Shown here piece by piece: positions 42,953 to 52,338 of a DNA stretch of 64,000 nucleotides. Origin of the DNA: Halichondria panicea. Taxonomy: Eukaryota > Porifera > Demospongiae > Suberitida > Halichondriidae. Numbering within the stretch: position 1 is the first letter of the stretch; every line of letters begins with the position of its first letter. The notes beneath the pieces are model-generated. The model saw only the letters and a list, made by a program, of their open reading frames with translations. It had not been told where the DNA came from and did no database searches. The stretch lies in assembly GCF_963675165.1 (NCBI RefSeq), contig NC_087377.1, forward strand, positions 5,022,042 to 5,086,041, read 5' to 3'. Made by a program: the position numbers and the translations under genes.

Positions 42953-43748
42953 GTATAATCTTGTCCCTTACAGAACATGATTACCCGAGGCCATGCTGCG
43001 GCCAGCGGGTATATAATAGTAGTCGTTTGGTTTGTCTGCATGTATTTGTAATATGTGAGTCTGCTTACCAGGATGCCATAGCACTGCATTTACAGCATGG
43101 ATATAGCCTTCACACAACAAGTTATTAATTGCAGATTTTGATTTTAAAGCCTCGTTGTCGAATATAACAGCGAAGAAAAGCTAAGCTTGAACTTGCACGT
43201 TGGCTCACTAGCTAACACGCGACCTTTATTCGAGGTAGATCTACATAATTATTTGCAGCTGAAGTGATCCTGTACCAGGAACAATGGAAAACAGGGGCGT
43301 ACACAGGGTGGTGCTTAGGGTGCTCCAGCACCCCCATCCAGACTCTGGTGCTCCAGCACCCTATCCAGACTCAGAGAAGCTCAAGTAGATAGTTCAACCA
43401 TCACTGGCTGGCTAGAAGGAAGCTACACTTACTGCAGCTATCTACAGCTTAATAGTGATAGTTACAATAACTTTATACCAGTTAGATCTAGCTAGCTAGC
43501 TAAGCTGGCCTAAAAAACTTACTTTTCTTCGATCGTTACTGGGATATCCATGGGAACAAGACTAGTAAAGAGTGGGGAGGGGCTCAATAATAAGGCTAGG
43601 CAGCAGGAAGTGGTTTGCTGTATCAAACACTTGAGCTTGCCTCACAACATGCAGCCATAGATAAACGAGATAGAGGGATTGGAAACGACAAAACTCCTCG
43701 AATACTATCCGCGTTTCGCTGCGGTTTAATCGAGGCTTACGTTTGATT

Positions 43749-44804
43749 ATGGCTGAGGCTCAGGCTAGGACAAAGACACCTTCAAACAAACCATCTATGA
43801 AGAAGCCATCGAACAAGAAAATAGAAGACGAGTTGGAAATTGTGTTGAATGCTATTGGATGTGTGTTAAAGACGGAAGAAGAAATTGATGTTAAAGTAGA
43901 AAGTAAAAGATCTATACAACAAGTTGTGGAATTGTCACAGTCAGCTGAAAAGAAGGCCATACTTCAAACATTTTGTCTGGAACTAGTAGCTGTGATAAAC
44001 AAAACACTGAAGCACTTTGGGAGAGTCAGAGAACACACAGCAAAAGAGCGAGCTCAAACATTATTCTTCACGTCATCACAGCAGGAACTACCTGGTGTAT
44101 GGAAACATGGTTGTGCCCAGCTAGGAATATCAGTTGTCAGTGTACATCAACAGCAGTCAGTAAATCGAGTTTTGTTCGAAAAAGTTTTGGCTAGGAGTCT
44201 AAGTCACTGTGAAGATAATTCAAGTAAGCTTACCCGTAAACGAGAAGATCTTTCATGTGACGAATGTAATGCTGTTAGATATGCAGCCGGCTATACAACA
44301 AAAAAGCTATTAGAAGTGTATAAAAAAGTTAATTCATGTACTGCTGCTAACTTTGTTGAATGTCTCTCTCAAATGAAAATGGTGGGTCATCGACATGGAA
44401 GTATTGAAGACTGCTCTTTTTACGACTTTTCAATGGAATGGATGGCAAACATTGACAGAGGTGGACTGTTCTACGTAGATGACAAAAGTTTTATGCTGTT
44501 TAAAGCTATTGAAATAAAAACACAAGAATTGCTCCCACAGCACTTACGAACACAACAAACGAGCAGTAAGGAGTTGATTGCTGAAGTAGTAGCCGATGAT
44601 GATGTACAATTTTGGTGGTCTATGATATCCATTGACATTGATTTAGAGATTGAACAATCACAATTGCTGGAGGAGATAATTGAAAAGTGGATAACTATGA
44701 GAGGTTTTTCAATGGTGTCTTCTTGGCTTGAGCAGTACAAGCTAGCCAAGCAAAAGAATGTCAAAAGATCAAAAAGTCTCAGAAAAGATCTCAGTACTGA
44801 CTAG
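43749..44804 (+). CDS. P-element companion protein (351 aa, function unknown)
   Basis: Single-exon frame with ATG at 43749, only about 90 bp inside the left TIR, and a TAG at 44802. A Lys/Pro/Ser-rich start is followed by an alpha-helical domain with conserved-looking blocks: CDECNAVRYAAGYTTKKL (a CxxC with a YxAGY motif), EWMANIDRGGLFYVDD, DVQFWWSMISIDID and WITMRGFSMVSSW. I recall similar proteins encoded beside P-like transposases in invertebrate genomes, but no function is established. It could assist DNA binding or be a split part of the transposase C-terminal region. No frameshift. Confidence 0.8.
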   Translation: MAEAQARTKTPSNKPSMKKPSNKKIEDELEIVLNAIGCVLKTEEEIDVKVESKRSIQQVVELSQSAEKKAILQTFCLELVAVINKTLKHFGRVREHTAKERAQTLFFTSSQQELPGVWKHGCAQLGISVVSVHQQQSVNRVLFEKVLARSLSHCEDNSSKLTRKREDLSCDECNAVRYAAGYTTKKLLEVYKKVNSCTAANFVECLSQMKMVGHRHGSIEDCSFYDFSMEWMANIDRGGLFYVDDKSFMLFKAIEIKTQELLPQHLRTQQTSSKELIAEVVADDDVQFWWSMISIDIDLEIEQSQLLEEIIEKWITMRGFSMVSSWLEQYKLAKQKNVKRSKSLRKDLSTD

Positions 44805-44975
44805 CTGTAGCTGTGTACATGTATTAATACTTTGGTGCAATATTATGTTTCTCTCGTTTTAGGGATATTACTTATCTAATTACAAGTATGTATTGAAGTT
44901 ACGATAGTAATTAATACAGTCATGGAATTATAGAGTTAAAAACAACATGAAACACAATAATACATACAACACACC

Positions 44976-47738
44976 CTACTTATGTCTAGGTCTCTTCTTA
45001 AGGGGAGTGTCATCAACTACTTCCTCTTCATTAAATAGCCTTCTCTTTTTAGACGAATTTCCCCTTACTGGTAGCATGGAAAGACTGCCTTGAACTCGAA
45101 TTGATTGGGAAGATTGCAAGCAAGATTGTAGAGTAGGGTTAGTACAAAATCCTCCTCTACTACGCAACTGTCCAAAATAGTTTTCTAATGGATCTTGAGA
45201 GAAACATTCGCTGAGTAAGTATCGACCAGACACACATGGTAGACTAAACAAGTATCGAATGACAGCCACAAATGATTTCACTGCAAAAATAGATATGCAC
45301 ATACCTATACATGTATGTATATGCTATATGTAATTACCAGTAATCCTTAATCCTTCCCTAGTTGCCCTGCTCAGAAGCATTGTTGGTTTTTCTGCCTTCG
45401 GTACATCAGTTCTTGTTTCCACACTATCCTCCCATTCTTTGAGGTATCCTAGGAAATCTTTTTCCAACCACTGCAATAGAAGTGTGTGTACAGTGTGTTA
45501 TAAATGGTATGTTGCCATTTTAATCTTACATTTAGGCGTGCATCGTCAGCATCTTCATATGGCTTCAAGTTGTGTTTTCTCCGTTTTAAGTATACTTTTG
45601 GGTGACGTACATTAAGACAGTCGAACAACTTATCCATCATGCGCACGAATCTTTGCGTTTCAAATGTGTCCACAGACCCTTGCATACACAATCCTTCAGC
45701 GACTGATTCACTTAATACCTGTGCATAACGATGTATTAATTTAATAACAAGGCATTTCCTTACCTCGGCTGCAAGGCTCACTTTCATTCTTGAATACGAA
45801 TTTAGATCAACATGTTCTTTCGAAAGTTTTTTAAGAAGAAATAGTCCCTCTGACCTCTTTCCCATTGATACTTTGCCATTGTAGAGGGAGCGCAAATGAT
45901 CCCAGCTAATATGTTTGCCATTGATCTGTGAACAGATTCATAATTTGAAAGAGCAAACAACCACATGATTTATACTCACCCACAGTTTTCTTGTCCATCC
46001 ATGCCCAAAGGAATGTGACCAACAATTACGCGTTGTTTTAATAAGGTGAGGGATGTCTGAAAAGAAGTGAATGTATCGTTCTTCAGTAGTATATGGATTT
46101 TTAACTCGGTGACAAACATCATCCTTACTAACAGAGTGTATATTAAATAGCTTTCGATTTGTTGAAGCGCCATCTCCGGTTACTGCTATTACTTTAAAAC
46201 CAAGTCTCTCTAATCGTTCTATTGCCTCCCAGACCATGAAAAATAGCGATGATCCTGTTACTTCAGCTGTAGCAAAATGAGCATACGGAAAATGCAATCC
46301 AGTAAAAACACCTCTTACCATAAGGCAAAGCAAATGTGTTGCAACGCTATTATCGGAAATGTTGCTCTCGCTTAGTTGATTTTCTACATCACTCAAATGA
46401 ACGAAACCAATCACATTATGATGATGCTTATCATAGACCAAACTCTCTCGCAACTTCATTTCATCTATTAAAATTACAATGAACTTTTTCCACTCCAATA
46501 GTCCATGTTTACTAGCTTCTTCCAGCAACATTTTATCAACTTCGGATTGGAAACCACACTTAACTTTGAATACATGAGAATAATCTCTAAGTGTTCTTTC
46601 TGATGGTAGTCTTATAAAGCCAGAAGAACGCAAGGAATGATAAGCAGCTGAGGAGAGATACTTTAGATTTAAACACCACCTTATCATTGTGGGATGCCAC
46701 CTCATTTGTGCAGCGTTCATCACTGTTGCTGCTTTCAGTTGTTGATCCCAGAAGAGCCTTTTAAAAGAACCTTCAGGATAAGCTTTCAAAATTGAATCAC
46801 TTCTTTGTACCATTATACCACGTAGCTCTTGATGTAGAGGCTCATCTACACTAACTCCTTTTGAATCAGATGATTCCTGTATTTTAGTTTTTAACCGTTT
46901 CACTTCAATCTCCATAAATTTACAACGACTTCGTAGACTTTTTAGCTTCTCTGTTCTTTGAGGAGTCTTTAAATACCGATCGTTAGTATGCATGCTTGCA
47001 TCCTGATTTGCACTTGAATATCGGCTATGCAACGAACGTAAAGTACATCTGTACTTAGAGCAATTAATACATTTTTCACCATTCACTAACAGTTCGCAAT
47101 TAATTGTTCGTACAGTTTTTGAGTACGTTTGCTTGCCATTTGCAACAGGGAATCCACTGTCTAACTGAGCTTTTATTTCTCCATTAGGACTCAATAATTT
47201 TCCTTTGCGTGACACAATCATACCCACAAAATGCGGATCAGGGTTACCAGTACACACAGTACTTGATTGAATTACATCCAAAAGCTGTCTGAAACTCGAA
47301 AAACTTATTAGCGTAAATGGAATTGATGACAGTACTTTGGTATTTCCTGCGTCAACTTTGTGACCGTGAACAAACAATTCCCAAGATAAATCAACATTTA
47401 CTAACAATGTATGTGTTATAACCAGAGGTTGACTTGAAGTAGAAGCTTCAGATGATATCTTACAGAGTTTGATTGCTGTTATTGGCCTTTCAGGTGATGT
47501 TTGATTACTCCATGTCATATCAAGGGTAGGCACTACGCGATCATGAAAATCTTCCAGAGTATTAACCTCAACATTTTGTTCTTTATTAGATGTCGATGGA
47601 ACAGCGGATATGCTTTCCTGTAGCAAGTTATTGACATTATCATTGTGTTTTTATACTTATATACTTGCAACATACTTTCTTTTTCTGTTTTTCACTTTCC
47701 CAATTTTTGGCTTGGTAGAATCTCAACTTTCGCGGCAT
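44976..47738 (-). CDS. P-element-like transposase, six exons, about 829 aa
   Basis: Exons on the minus strand: 47738-47676, 47617-45980, 45925-45764, 45718-45530, 45470-45338 and 45280-44976. All have GT-AG introns, phases match (phase 0 except the last junction, phase 1), and there is no stop or frameshift. The protein starts MPRKLRFYQAKNW, has a Cys cluster (CELLVNGEKCINCSKYRC), a coiled-coil segment, then the RNase H-like catalytic region: SSGFIRLPSERTLRDYSHV, LIDEMKLRESLVYD, VTGDGASTNRKLF and HFFSDIPHLIKTTRNCW. The C-terminus has SQDPLENYFGQLRSRGG, a hallmark of P/THAP9 transposases. No THAP C2CH zinc finger is visible at the N-terminus, unlike Drosophila P. Confidence 0.9.
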
Positions 47739-49296
47739 TTTACTTCTCTGATTTTCTAAGAAACGGATTATAACAAAACACAGTCATTCTCATTCAACAA
47801 ATCCACAGCTTTTAAATTGCCCAATATCATAGTAATAACTATTGGAGCACTTTAATAATAGGTACGGAAACATTACACACTTTTTATACAAAAAGTAACT
47901 GACACAGGCAAGTACATTTCTTACTATAATTGGCTAACACAATATTCTTGTTCATTCAAGTGTAAATTAGTGCCAGATATATTTTCAGCCCATTTTACAA
48001 ACTACTTTATAAGTTATAGGAACAGAAACATGAAATTTACTGAAAAAACTGCTGTTACTCACCTATACTTGCAAAAATTTTACAGCTGCACTATACCAAC
48101 TTTATGACAGTGTATGCCACGTGGGTGAACACATTTTACCACTGTAAACGTCACTGATGAGACTTCCTAGCTTTGGTTAAACGATTTTTCACATAGCACA
48201 AAGCTATTTCGAGGGCGAAACGCGGTTGTTATTTGGGGGTGTTACGTCACATAAGCAAATTGTGTAGCATCACGTGATCCGTTTCCAATCCCTCTCTCTC
48301 TTTTATCTATGATGCAGCACAACAAGGTTCTTGGATCCAGGTACATGAATGTATAGTATAATTATATAATTAAGCCTACATGTATGTACAATAAATTAAT
48401 AATAATCAATGTTTGCAATGTAAACTACAAAGTCTCTTTTCCTCAACATCAAGGTACTGGTGGTCATACTTTGTACGCTGCCTGTCACCTCCTGGTAAGC
48501 TGATCAATCTTTTAGTGGCCTGAAAAGAAAAGAATCAAGACTGTCGTCAGATCAAGCAAAGGAACAAACGTTTATCATCACTTACACTTCTACATTTACA
48601 CAGAGACTAGACTAGACATGATTGCATTGACATTTGACATACCTTAAGAAGAGTTGGCTAGAGTTTGCCATCCCAGGCGACTTGAGCTTCTGGTCATGAA
48701 CATTCTCTGACGTGCTGATGGCACTGTACTGTTGTATTATACTGTCAGTACTGTGCACCATCTAGAAAACAGTGGGCGTTGACGACAAAAGGGCGTGACT
48801 CCACCGGAAGTGGGCGTGGCCTAAATTTGGCGGCGCGCTTTGCGCGCAAAGAGCACCCCCATTGACAGAATCCTAGGATCGCCCCTGGAAAAGGCTCACT
48901 AAAGTAGAAAGCTAATTATGACTTGTTTGTTGTCTCAGGATGCGCTTCGTTGCTGACTCTGGACCAGGAGCCATACTTCTCTAATTCTTTGCTGGATCCT
49001 AGTCTCATGTATCACTAAAACTCTGTTCTCAACTGTTTCACCGTGCCTCCAGTTTGGTTTAGTTTTATTGCTCCTTGATCCTGAGTTGCTGTGTTAGACA
49101 GCTATAAAGTCATACAAACTACATTTACTGCATTTATATATCACTCCTCTGGTTTCTTTATAATCATGTCACCAGCCGAGGATTTGCACTTCAGTGCTCT
49201 AGTTTCCTTATAAATGCCACTTACATAATTATGTAATTATAACCTAGATTATAATACCTCTGATGAGCTGTTGTTGATCTTATACTACCCTCACAG

Positions 49297-50206
49297 AAAC
49301 GACTGCTACCTGCACCTGAAATCAGAAACACAGATGATGCAATCGCTCCCCACCTATTGACGCTTGAAATACCCCTCGATTTCAGAAAGAAAGTTGGTCA
49401 AGGCAGTTACGGTGCGGTATACGCTGTTAACTATGGCCATACAAGTTGCATTGCAAAAAGGCTCTGGGACATTTTTCTAGGTCGTGGTGGATATGAACTT
49501 GGTAACGATCAAGGGAAAAAGTTCTATCATCAGAAGTTTATTTATGAGTGTGTGCTTCTAAGTCGAACGAATCATTCGAATATCGTCAGATTTATCGGTG
49601 TACACTGCGGAAAAGATGAGTTTGACCTCACTCTTTTGATGGAGCGACTGCACACTGATCTAGGGCAGTACTTAGAGAGCAAACCTATCATTGCGTATAA
49701 GACTGAAGTCTCGATACTTAACAATGTATCCTATGGACTACTCTATCTTCACGAGGAGTGCTCTATCATCCATCGCGATCTCACAGCTGCCCAACATTCT
49801 TCTAACAGCCGACAACCGAGCCAAGATATATAGCCGACCTTGGTATGTCCAGAATCTTTGACATTCGGATGTAGAAGATGTCTAAAGTACCTGGTAATCA
49901 GTACTACATGTCACCAGAGGCTTTACAAGACAAGCCATTATGACAAAAGACTCGATATTTTCTCGTTTGGTGTTATAGCTTTGTATGTAGCAACTCAAGA
50001 TTTTCCAGAACCCTCCTGTGATCATGTTCCCGATGCTGTGCATGCCAGGGGAGAGTGTGAGCTATTCAAGCGACAGAAATTGATCGGAAGAAAGGCGGCC
50101 TGAACTTTCATTCTTGATACTCTGGTGTTTGTCTGACAATCCAATGATGAGACCTAGTACTTTTTGTGTAAACATTCTCCTTCAAGCGATGACAATAGAC
50201 TTATAG
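49297..50206 (+). pseudogene. Copy D kinase exon, frameshifted
   Basis: Acceptor CCTCACAG. The glycine loop VGQGSYGAVY, CIAKRL and HRDLTAA are intact. An extra C at about 49790 breaks the frame just before the Asn of the catalytic loop, and further indels follow (DLG region, PPE region). Homology resumes through 50030-50206 with the same [10 protein letters not shown] ending as gene A. It is closer to A than to B. Confidence 0.85.
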
Positions 50207-50937
50207 ATAACGAGTTTTTTTTTAATTATGTATAATTATACGTTTGTTTTGTACGTGGTTACATTGTTATGTGCACGCTATAGTCATGCATGTGCAGCAT
50301 GACATGTGAATGCATGGCCATGGCCAATTACAATTGCAAGCTGTTTTCTTATACATTTATTGTATATCTACAAAACATAAAAGTTAGTAGAAGTAAAATT
50401 TAATGTAGCCTCGATTCCAAGCCTTCTTTTTTCTTGCGGCCTGGAATTGAAGCTTACTGACCAAGAGTTAATTCATGCATATTTGTAGTGCAGTGATGTC
50501 AAGAAACTCCCCTGGGAGTTTCCCTAGTTTTAATTCCAATGACGGTTGAGTTTTAATTCGGTTGAGTTCTCAAAACTTAAAGATGACTTGACTGTGTCTT
50601 TATAATTCTCCCTAACTCAGTCTCTCTACCATACAGTGGCAAGAGTTGTACCATTGTGTCAGCTTATGCACAAGAAGTGATCTACTGTCTAGTGTAAAGC
50701 CAGGACAAGAATTTCTGCCGTTAGCTGCTAGAATCATGTAAGCTATATTATTTATTATATGCTAATGAAAATGTCTGTTACATAGACCTACATTATTCTT
50801 ATTATAACTGTGTGTTAGCTTGATATAATTATGGCCTCGATCTGTATTGTCGATCTGTTTTATAGAGGGTAGGCATAGGAGATACGACAGAGGTCTCTAT
50901 TTTGGAATGGATTATGTTGAAGTCATAATAATAATTA

Positions 50938-51252
50938 TGCACCTATCAATGTGTTGCCCCATCCCCCATCCCCCCCCCAGGAGGGGTCGGGGTTATATGG
51001 GGGATTTGACCATACCTCAGGTCAAATTCCCCCAGGTGGGGGAGGATTCTGTGTTCAAATCCCCCAGTCAACAGGGAGTTTTTGAGCCCCAAGCAGTTGC
51101 ACTGCATAAAAACAGGCTGTAAAAGCAGTCTTTACTACGCAAAGCCAGGTCAAATCCCCCAGTATGGGGCCAAAATGTCAGGTCAAATTGAGTCAAATCC
51201 CCCGTATGTCCCAGGGGGGGGGGGGTAGTGGGGCAACACATTGATAGGTGCA
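50938..51252. mobile_element. TIR element TGCACCTATCAATGTGTTGCC
   Basis: Arms TGCACCTATCAATGTGTTG and its complement, GC-rich CCCCC/GGGGG interior with repeated GTCAAATCCCCC. Paralogous site 34268-34280 has no insertion. The duplication is uncertain: TTA (PIF/Harbinger-like) or AT. Confidence 0.75.
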
Positions 51253-51468
51253 TTAGAGGGTCGCAAATTGGAGGTAGGTCGAGGTTACTCTACTACAAGC
51301 TGCTTGAAATACTAGCGGCCTTTGGTTTAGCCAAGGTTTAATCTATTGGGGTTGGGGTAGGGGTGAACTTTCCCCCCCAAAAATGTTGTAGAATAGTGAC
51401 ATCACATTAGTTAGGTGTACATGTACTATGACGATGTGTGCGTCATGTAATTAACAAAAGTGGGCATA

Positions 51469-52013
51469 CTCAGGTATATTAAGGACTGGGACCTTCAATT
51501 ATTGCTGAATCAGCTAAAACGCAGCCACGCCCACGATTTTTAATATGTTTTGTGTGTAAAAATTTTGTGCAGCTACTGATCTTTTTTAGTTCTAAAAACG
51601 GTGTTCTAAACCTTCCTTTTAGCTCTTAATTCTTAGTGTAGTAGGTAGTTCAAAGGCTTAAGCAGACATATCCGCTGGGAGAGAGCATCATGTTCTATTT
51701 AGAGTAAGTTATTAGCCTATAAAAATAAAAATGTCACTTATTGTCAGCTGTAAGACTAAGTTTTGTGCAAAATCTCACCTTTGGCCAAAGAAGTGGCTCT
51801 CTCCCAGCAGATATGTCTGCTTAAGCCTTTGAACTACCTACTACACTAAGAATTAAGAGCTAAAAGGAAGGTTTAGAACACCGTTTTTAGAACTAAAAAA
51901 GATCAGTAGCTGCACAAAATTTTTACACACAAAACATATTAAAAATCGTGGGCGTGGCTGCGTTTTAGCTGATTCAGCAATAATTGAAGGTCCCAGTCCT
52001 TAATATACCTGAG
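51469..52013. mobile_element. 545-bp near-perfect palindromic MITE, TA duplication
   Basis: Starts CTCAGGTATATTAAGGACTG and ends with the complement, with arms of about 230 bp almost identical over their length. It is flanked by TA. The paralogous sequence at 34501-34520 (GGGCGTAGCTAAACAT) shows the site before insertion. Mariner-like by TSD; no transposase. Confidence 0.88.
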
Positions 52014-52338
52014 TAGCTTAAACATTTTGCGATGTGCTTGCGCGCACCCCCCGGCCCCCAATTTTTGATCTTAGATGAAACCCTGTTAACCTATATTTAG
52101 TATGCGACAAAAAAGAATATTGTCAAACTAGAGGTCGGAAAATTGCCTAAGATGGAGCGTCGCCTTAAATTAAATACAGCAGTCATAAATATCTGGACAA
52201 GTTCTAACCAAGGCTAACCTAAATGTAGCTGAACAGTCAGCTAAGAACGATATTGGGATGTAGTTCAACTACATGCATAATAGTGACTATTATGCATATA
52301 GTGACTATTACCGTGTTCAACTTTACAGACTGGTCAAT

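Larger units (their letters stand above)
43656..48311. mobile_element. P-superfamily DNA transposon, apparently intact
   Basis: 4,656 bp with about 32-bp TIRs (CATAGATAAACGAGATAGAG then GGATTGGAAACG), flanked by ATGCAGC at 43649-43655 and 48312-48318. P elements make 7-8 bp duplications and begin CAT. It carries two convergent genes: 43749-44804 (+) and 44976-47738 (-, transposase). 47739-48311 is non-coding and likely holds the transposase promoter. TIR differences are few, which suggests recent insertion. Confidence 0.88.
43292..48887. mobile_element. hAT-like element interrupted by a P element
   Basis: Ends CAGGGGCGTACACAGGGTGG and ATCCTAGGATCGCCCCTG. Flanks share only GAAAA. Own sequence is 43292-43655 and 48312-48887, including GGTGCTCCAGCACCC repeats; no hAT transposase remains. 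CAGGGGCG is a usual hAT terminus. Confidence 0.7.
42979..49203 (+). repeat. F-family MITE split by a hAT-like element
   Basis: The left part 42979-43291 (ATTACCCGAGGCCATGCTGCGGCC to CAGGAACAATGGAAAA) and right part 48888-49203 (GGACCAGGAGCCATACTTCTC to CACTTCAGTGCTCTAG) together match the uninterrupted copy at 7489-8043. In both genes A and D the F element lies in the intron before the kinase exon, so it may predate the duplication. Confidence 0.75.
35033..50206 (+). pseudogene. Kinase pseudogene D
   Basis: Recognisable exons: 35033-35480, 37819 to about 39302 (interrupted), 40989-41126, 42546-42811, about 42888-42952, and kinase 49297-50206. Lesions: an 11-nt deletion in exon 1 relative to copy E (frame lost near 35190), a TAG at 38377, a 554-bp insertion at 38668, a frameshift at about 42655, and several in the kinase after the HRD loop. 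Splice sites remain good, so the gene may still be transcribed. The introns carry hAT-like, CMC-like, P and F elements. Its N-terminus is the Lys/Ser-rich type shared with E, not the LFDDDP type of A and B. Confidence 0.8.
50207..52338. other. Intergenic block ahead of copy E
   Basis: Paralogous to parts of 32746-35032. It carries two TIR elements not present there (50938-51252 and 51469-52013), and a TAGCCTCGATTCC-type hairpin at about 50405-50455 which is shared with 32752-32805. No gene. Confidence 0.6.

Noticed and set aside
50847-51253. Short frames on both strands with Pro/Gly runs
   Set aside because: They lie in a TIR element with C/G runs and inverted arms.
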